A stretch of 6,742 bases of DNA, from positions 1-6,742 of the forward strand of contig NZ_JAIWNS010000234.1 of NCBI RefSeq assembly GCF_020216685.1, read 5' to 3'. Both the position numbers and the translations under genes were made by a program. Source of the DNA: Methanospirillum hungatei (lineage in GTDB: Archaea; Halobacteriota; Methanomicrobia; Methanomicrobiales; Methanospirillaceae). Below the pieces are notes generated by a model that did no database searches, was not told where the DNA came from, and saw only the letters and a list, made by a program, of their open reading frames with translations. How positions within the stretch are numbered: the first letter of the stretch is position 1; the number at the start of each line of letters is the position of its first letter. This document shows positions 4,910 through 6,742 of the stretch, in pieces.

Positions 4910-6742
4910 ATGTTTCTTGATAACATTCCAATGAAAAAGAAACTGATTGGTGGATTTTTATGCGTCATCTTTTTTGCTATCATCATTGCCCTGGTAGGGT
5001 ACCTGGCAATGGGTGATATGGCAGAACAGGCGAAAATAATGTATGATGATAATCTCGTTTCTTTAGAACAATTGTTAAATGCCGATAATAGTTTTCTCAA
5101 TATCAGAATTAACATTTACAAAACAGTATTTGCAAAAGATGAACGTAAAGATAAATTTGCAGAGATTGATGATGAGATTGTTAATATAAAAAGTAAAATA
5201 GAAGCATATAAGAGTCAGTCACTATCTTCTGAAGAAGCCGCACTTATCGAAGAATTTGAGAAAAATTGGCCGGTATTTGAAACAAACCTTCGAAAAATTA
5301 TAGATGATATGAATAATGGAAGGGAAGAAGCGGCATTAGAAGGAATATATAGTAAAAATTTCGCTGTTCCCAGAGATGCAGCCCAGGATGCTCTTGATAA
5401 TCTGGAAATATATAACAAGGAAAAATCAAAACAGATGAGAGATGATATCGTTAAAACCTACCAGGAATCATCACTCTTGTTTTTTGTTATTGTCCTGCTG
5501 ACTCTGATTTTTGGAATCGGCCTTGCATTAGTTCTTACCAAAAGTATCACCGGTCCGCTTTCACGGGCAGTCACCATGATTCAGGAGATGAATAAAGGTC
5601 ATCTGGGAATACGTCTTGATATGATCCGGAAAGATGAGATCGGTCAAATGGCAGAAGCAATGGATTCTTTTGCGAATAATCTTCAAAATGAGCTTATTGG
5701 ATCTATGCAGAAGATAGCACGGGGAGAAAAGGTATCACATATCCCGATTGTGGATAAGAAAGATGAGATAGGTCCTGCACTCCGTGTTACCGCCAATACC
5801 ATCAGTAATCTTATTGACGAGACTCAAAAACTGGTTTTTGCAGCAAAGGAGGGAAATCTCTCAGTAAGAGGCGATGAGTCTGGTTTCCAGGGTGGTTACA
5901 GGGATATTATCAGAGGGTTTAATGAAACTCTGGAAAACCTGCTTGTTCCAATAAATGAAGCTATGACCCTTTCCAAAGAATATGCAGGAGGAAATTTTTC
6001 AGCCCGGTTTTCTGAAGAGATAATCGTGAAAGGAGATTTCATTCCTTTTAAAAATGCCCTGAACACCATTGGAACAGATACCGGCTCATCCATCCTGCAT
6101 GTCAGACAGGAGGTTGAATCACTTCTTGGTACCATGGAGGAAACAAATGCCAGTTCTGAGGAGATTGCTGCCGGATCAAGAACTCTTGCATTAAATGCAA
6201 ATCATGTCAGCGATCTTTCTGAAAAATCCCTCCATGGTATAGAACAGATCTTAAGTGCCATGAATGACCTTGCAGCGGCGGTTTCATCTGTTGCAACAGA
6301 GACAACAGATGTTGCAGGACTTACGCAGAAAACCAATAATCTCTCGATAGAAGGAACAAAACTGGTTCAGAAAACCGGCGAGGGAATGAAGAATATCAAG
6401 GACTCCTTTGAAGAGACAAATCAGGTTGTTCAGGAAATCGATGAACAGATGGGTGAGATAGGCTCTATTGTTGAACTTATCAGTGGCATTGCGGATCAGA
6501 CAAATCTTCTTGCATTGAATGCAGCAATTGAGGCAGCGAGGGCAGGAGATGCAGGGCTTGGTTTTGCTGTTGTTGCAAATGAAGTAAAAGCTCTTGCAGA
6601 AGAATCAAGAGTATCTGCTGAGCGGATTGCAGGTCTTATAACCATCCTGCAGAAAAAGTCGAAGAATGTCACAACCTCCATGAACCGTTCTCTTGAGGAT
6701 GTAACAACCGGTGATGCGGCTGTGCAGGAGATGATGACCATC
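4910..6742 (+). CDS. Methyl-accepting chemotaxis protein, poly-HAMP, C-terminally truncated by window
   Basis: The 611 codons present are open to the right edge with no stop. Order of parts: membrane helix 1 (about 11-33); an extracellular, mostly helical region (about 36-186) resembling four-helix-bundle (4HB_MCP) sensors; membrane helix 2 (about 188-209); a HAMP domain (212-262, S-I-T-G-P-L and K-D-E-I-G); three further HAMP-like units (about 265-309, 310-355, 356-395); and the coiled-coil signalling domain. The signalling tip, [18 protein letters not shown] (530-547) then [10 protein letters not shown] (551-560), is the hallmark of MCPs and would bind CheA/CheW. A likely CheR/CheB methylation segment is [10 protein letters not shown] (413-422). 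The second methylation helix and C-terminal end lie beyond the edge. Compared with E. coli Tsr, the tip has D547 for Glu and L550 for Arg, both mild changes. It should steer the archaellum or another Che-controlled output; the ligand is unknown. No che genes are in view. Confidence 0.93.
   Translation, partial: MFLDNIPMKKKLIGGFLCVIFFAIIIALVGYLAMGDMAEQAKIMYDDNLVSLEQLLNADNSFLNIRINIYKTVFAKDERKDKFAEIDDEIVNIKSKIEAYKSQSLSSEEAALIEEFEKNWPVFETNLRKIIDDMNNGREEAALEGIYSKNFAVPRDAAQDALDNLEIYNKEKSKQMRDDIVKTYQESSLLFFVIVLLTLIFGIGLALVLTKSITGPLSRAVTMIQEMNKGHLGIRLDMIRKDEIGQMAEAMDSFANNLQNELIGSMQKIARGEKVSHIPIVDKKDEIGPALRVTANTISNLIDETQKLVFAAKEGNLSVRGDESGFQGGYRDIIRGFNETLENLLVPINEAMTLSKEYAGGNFSARFSEEIIVKGDFIPFKNALNTIGTDTGSSILHVRQEVESLLGTMEETNASSEEIAAGSRTLALNANHVSDLSEKSLHGIEQILSAMNDLAAAVSSVATETTDVAGLTQKTNNLSIEGTKLVQKTGEGMKNIKDSFEETNQVVQEIDEQMGEIGSIVELISGIADQTNLLALNAAIEAARAGDAGLGFAVVANEVKALAEESRVSAERIAGLITILQKKSKNVTTSMNRSLEDVTTGDAAVQEMMTI

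Noticed and set aside
4858..6741. Several minus-strand frames opposite the chemoreceptor (4858-5115, 5215-5418, 5896-6135, 6496-6741)
   Set aside because: They are shadows of a clear MCP coding frame, with low-complexity Ser/Ala-rich translations and no start signals.
2750..6742. Surface propeller protein and MCP as a ligand-binding protein/receptor pair
   Set aside because: Apart from adjacency on one strand there is no support: a T-tract and a separate promoter lie between them and the propeller protein does not resemble known chemoreceptor binding proteins.

Overview
The window reads as a piece of a methanogenic archaeon, most likely Methanomicrobiales and possibly close to Methanospirillum. 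The evidence is moderate AT-richness, archaeal TATA-like elements rather than -35/-10 boxes, T-tracts behind stop codons, purine-rich ribosome sites of the GGGGTGA type, a secreted PKD plus beta-propeller surface protein, and a chemoreceptor with several tandem HAMP-like units. The assignment to order is inference from style and has not been checked by any search. Both ends cut through genes, so this may be a whole short contig. The first 13 bases are identical to part of the Illumina TruSeq adapter, which supports a contig edge.

Layout. 1-283 (+) is the C-terminal tail of a SAM-dependent methyltransferase-like protein. 369-1106 (+) is a multi-pass membrane protein that resembles the CPBP/Abi family but has lost much of its catalytic signature. 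1147-2424 (-), convergent with it, is an APC-superfamily permease that closely resembles the methionine/branched-chain amino acid exporter YjeH. An AT-rich gap of about 325 bases (2425-2749) separates this permease from the next, divergent gene; it holds two divergent promoters and two inverted repeats. 2750-4759 (+) is a large exported protein: signal peptide, cysteine-containing N-terminal domain, Thr/Pro linker, two PKD domains and an NHL/SMP-30-like beta-propeller. 4910 to the right edge (+) is a membrane chemoreceptor (MCP) with an extracellular helical sensor region, about four HAMP-like units and the conserved signalling hairpin; its C-terminus is cut off.

How they work together. No operon or multi-gene system is visible. 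Every gene has its own promoter-like element or is separated by a T-tract, and directions alternate. The exported propeller protein and the MCP are neighbours on one strand, 150 bases apart, but each seems to have its own promoter, so a functional link is only a possibility. I found no RNA gene, CRISPR array, insertion sequence or convincing new defence or mobile system. The points most worth a second look are the adapter-like edge, the degenerate CPBP active site, the cysteine-rich PKD/propeller architecture, the poly-HAMP receptor, and structured 5' leaders in front of the two large plus-strand genes.
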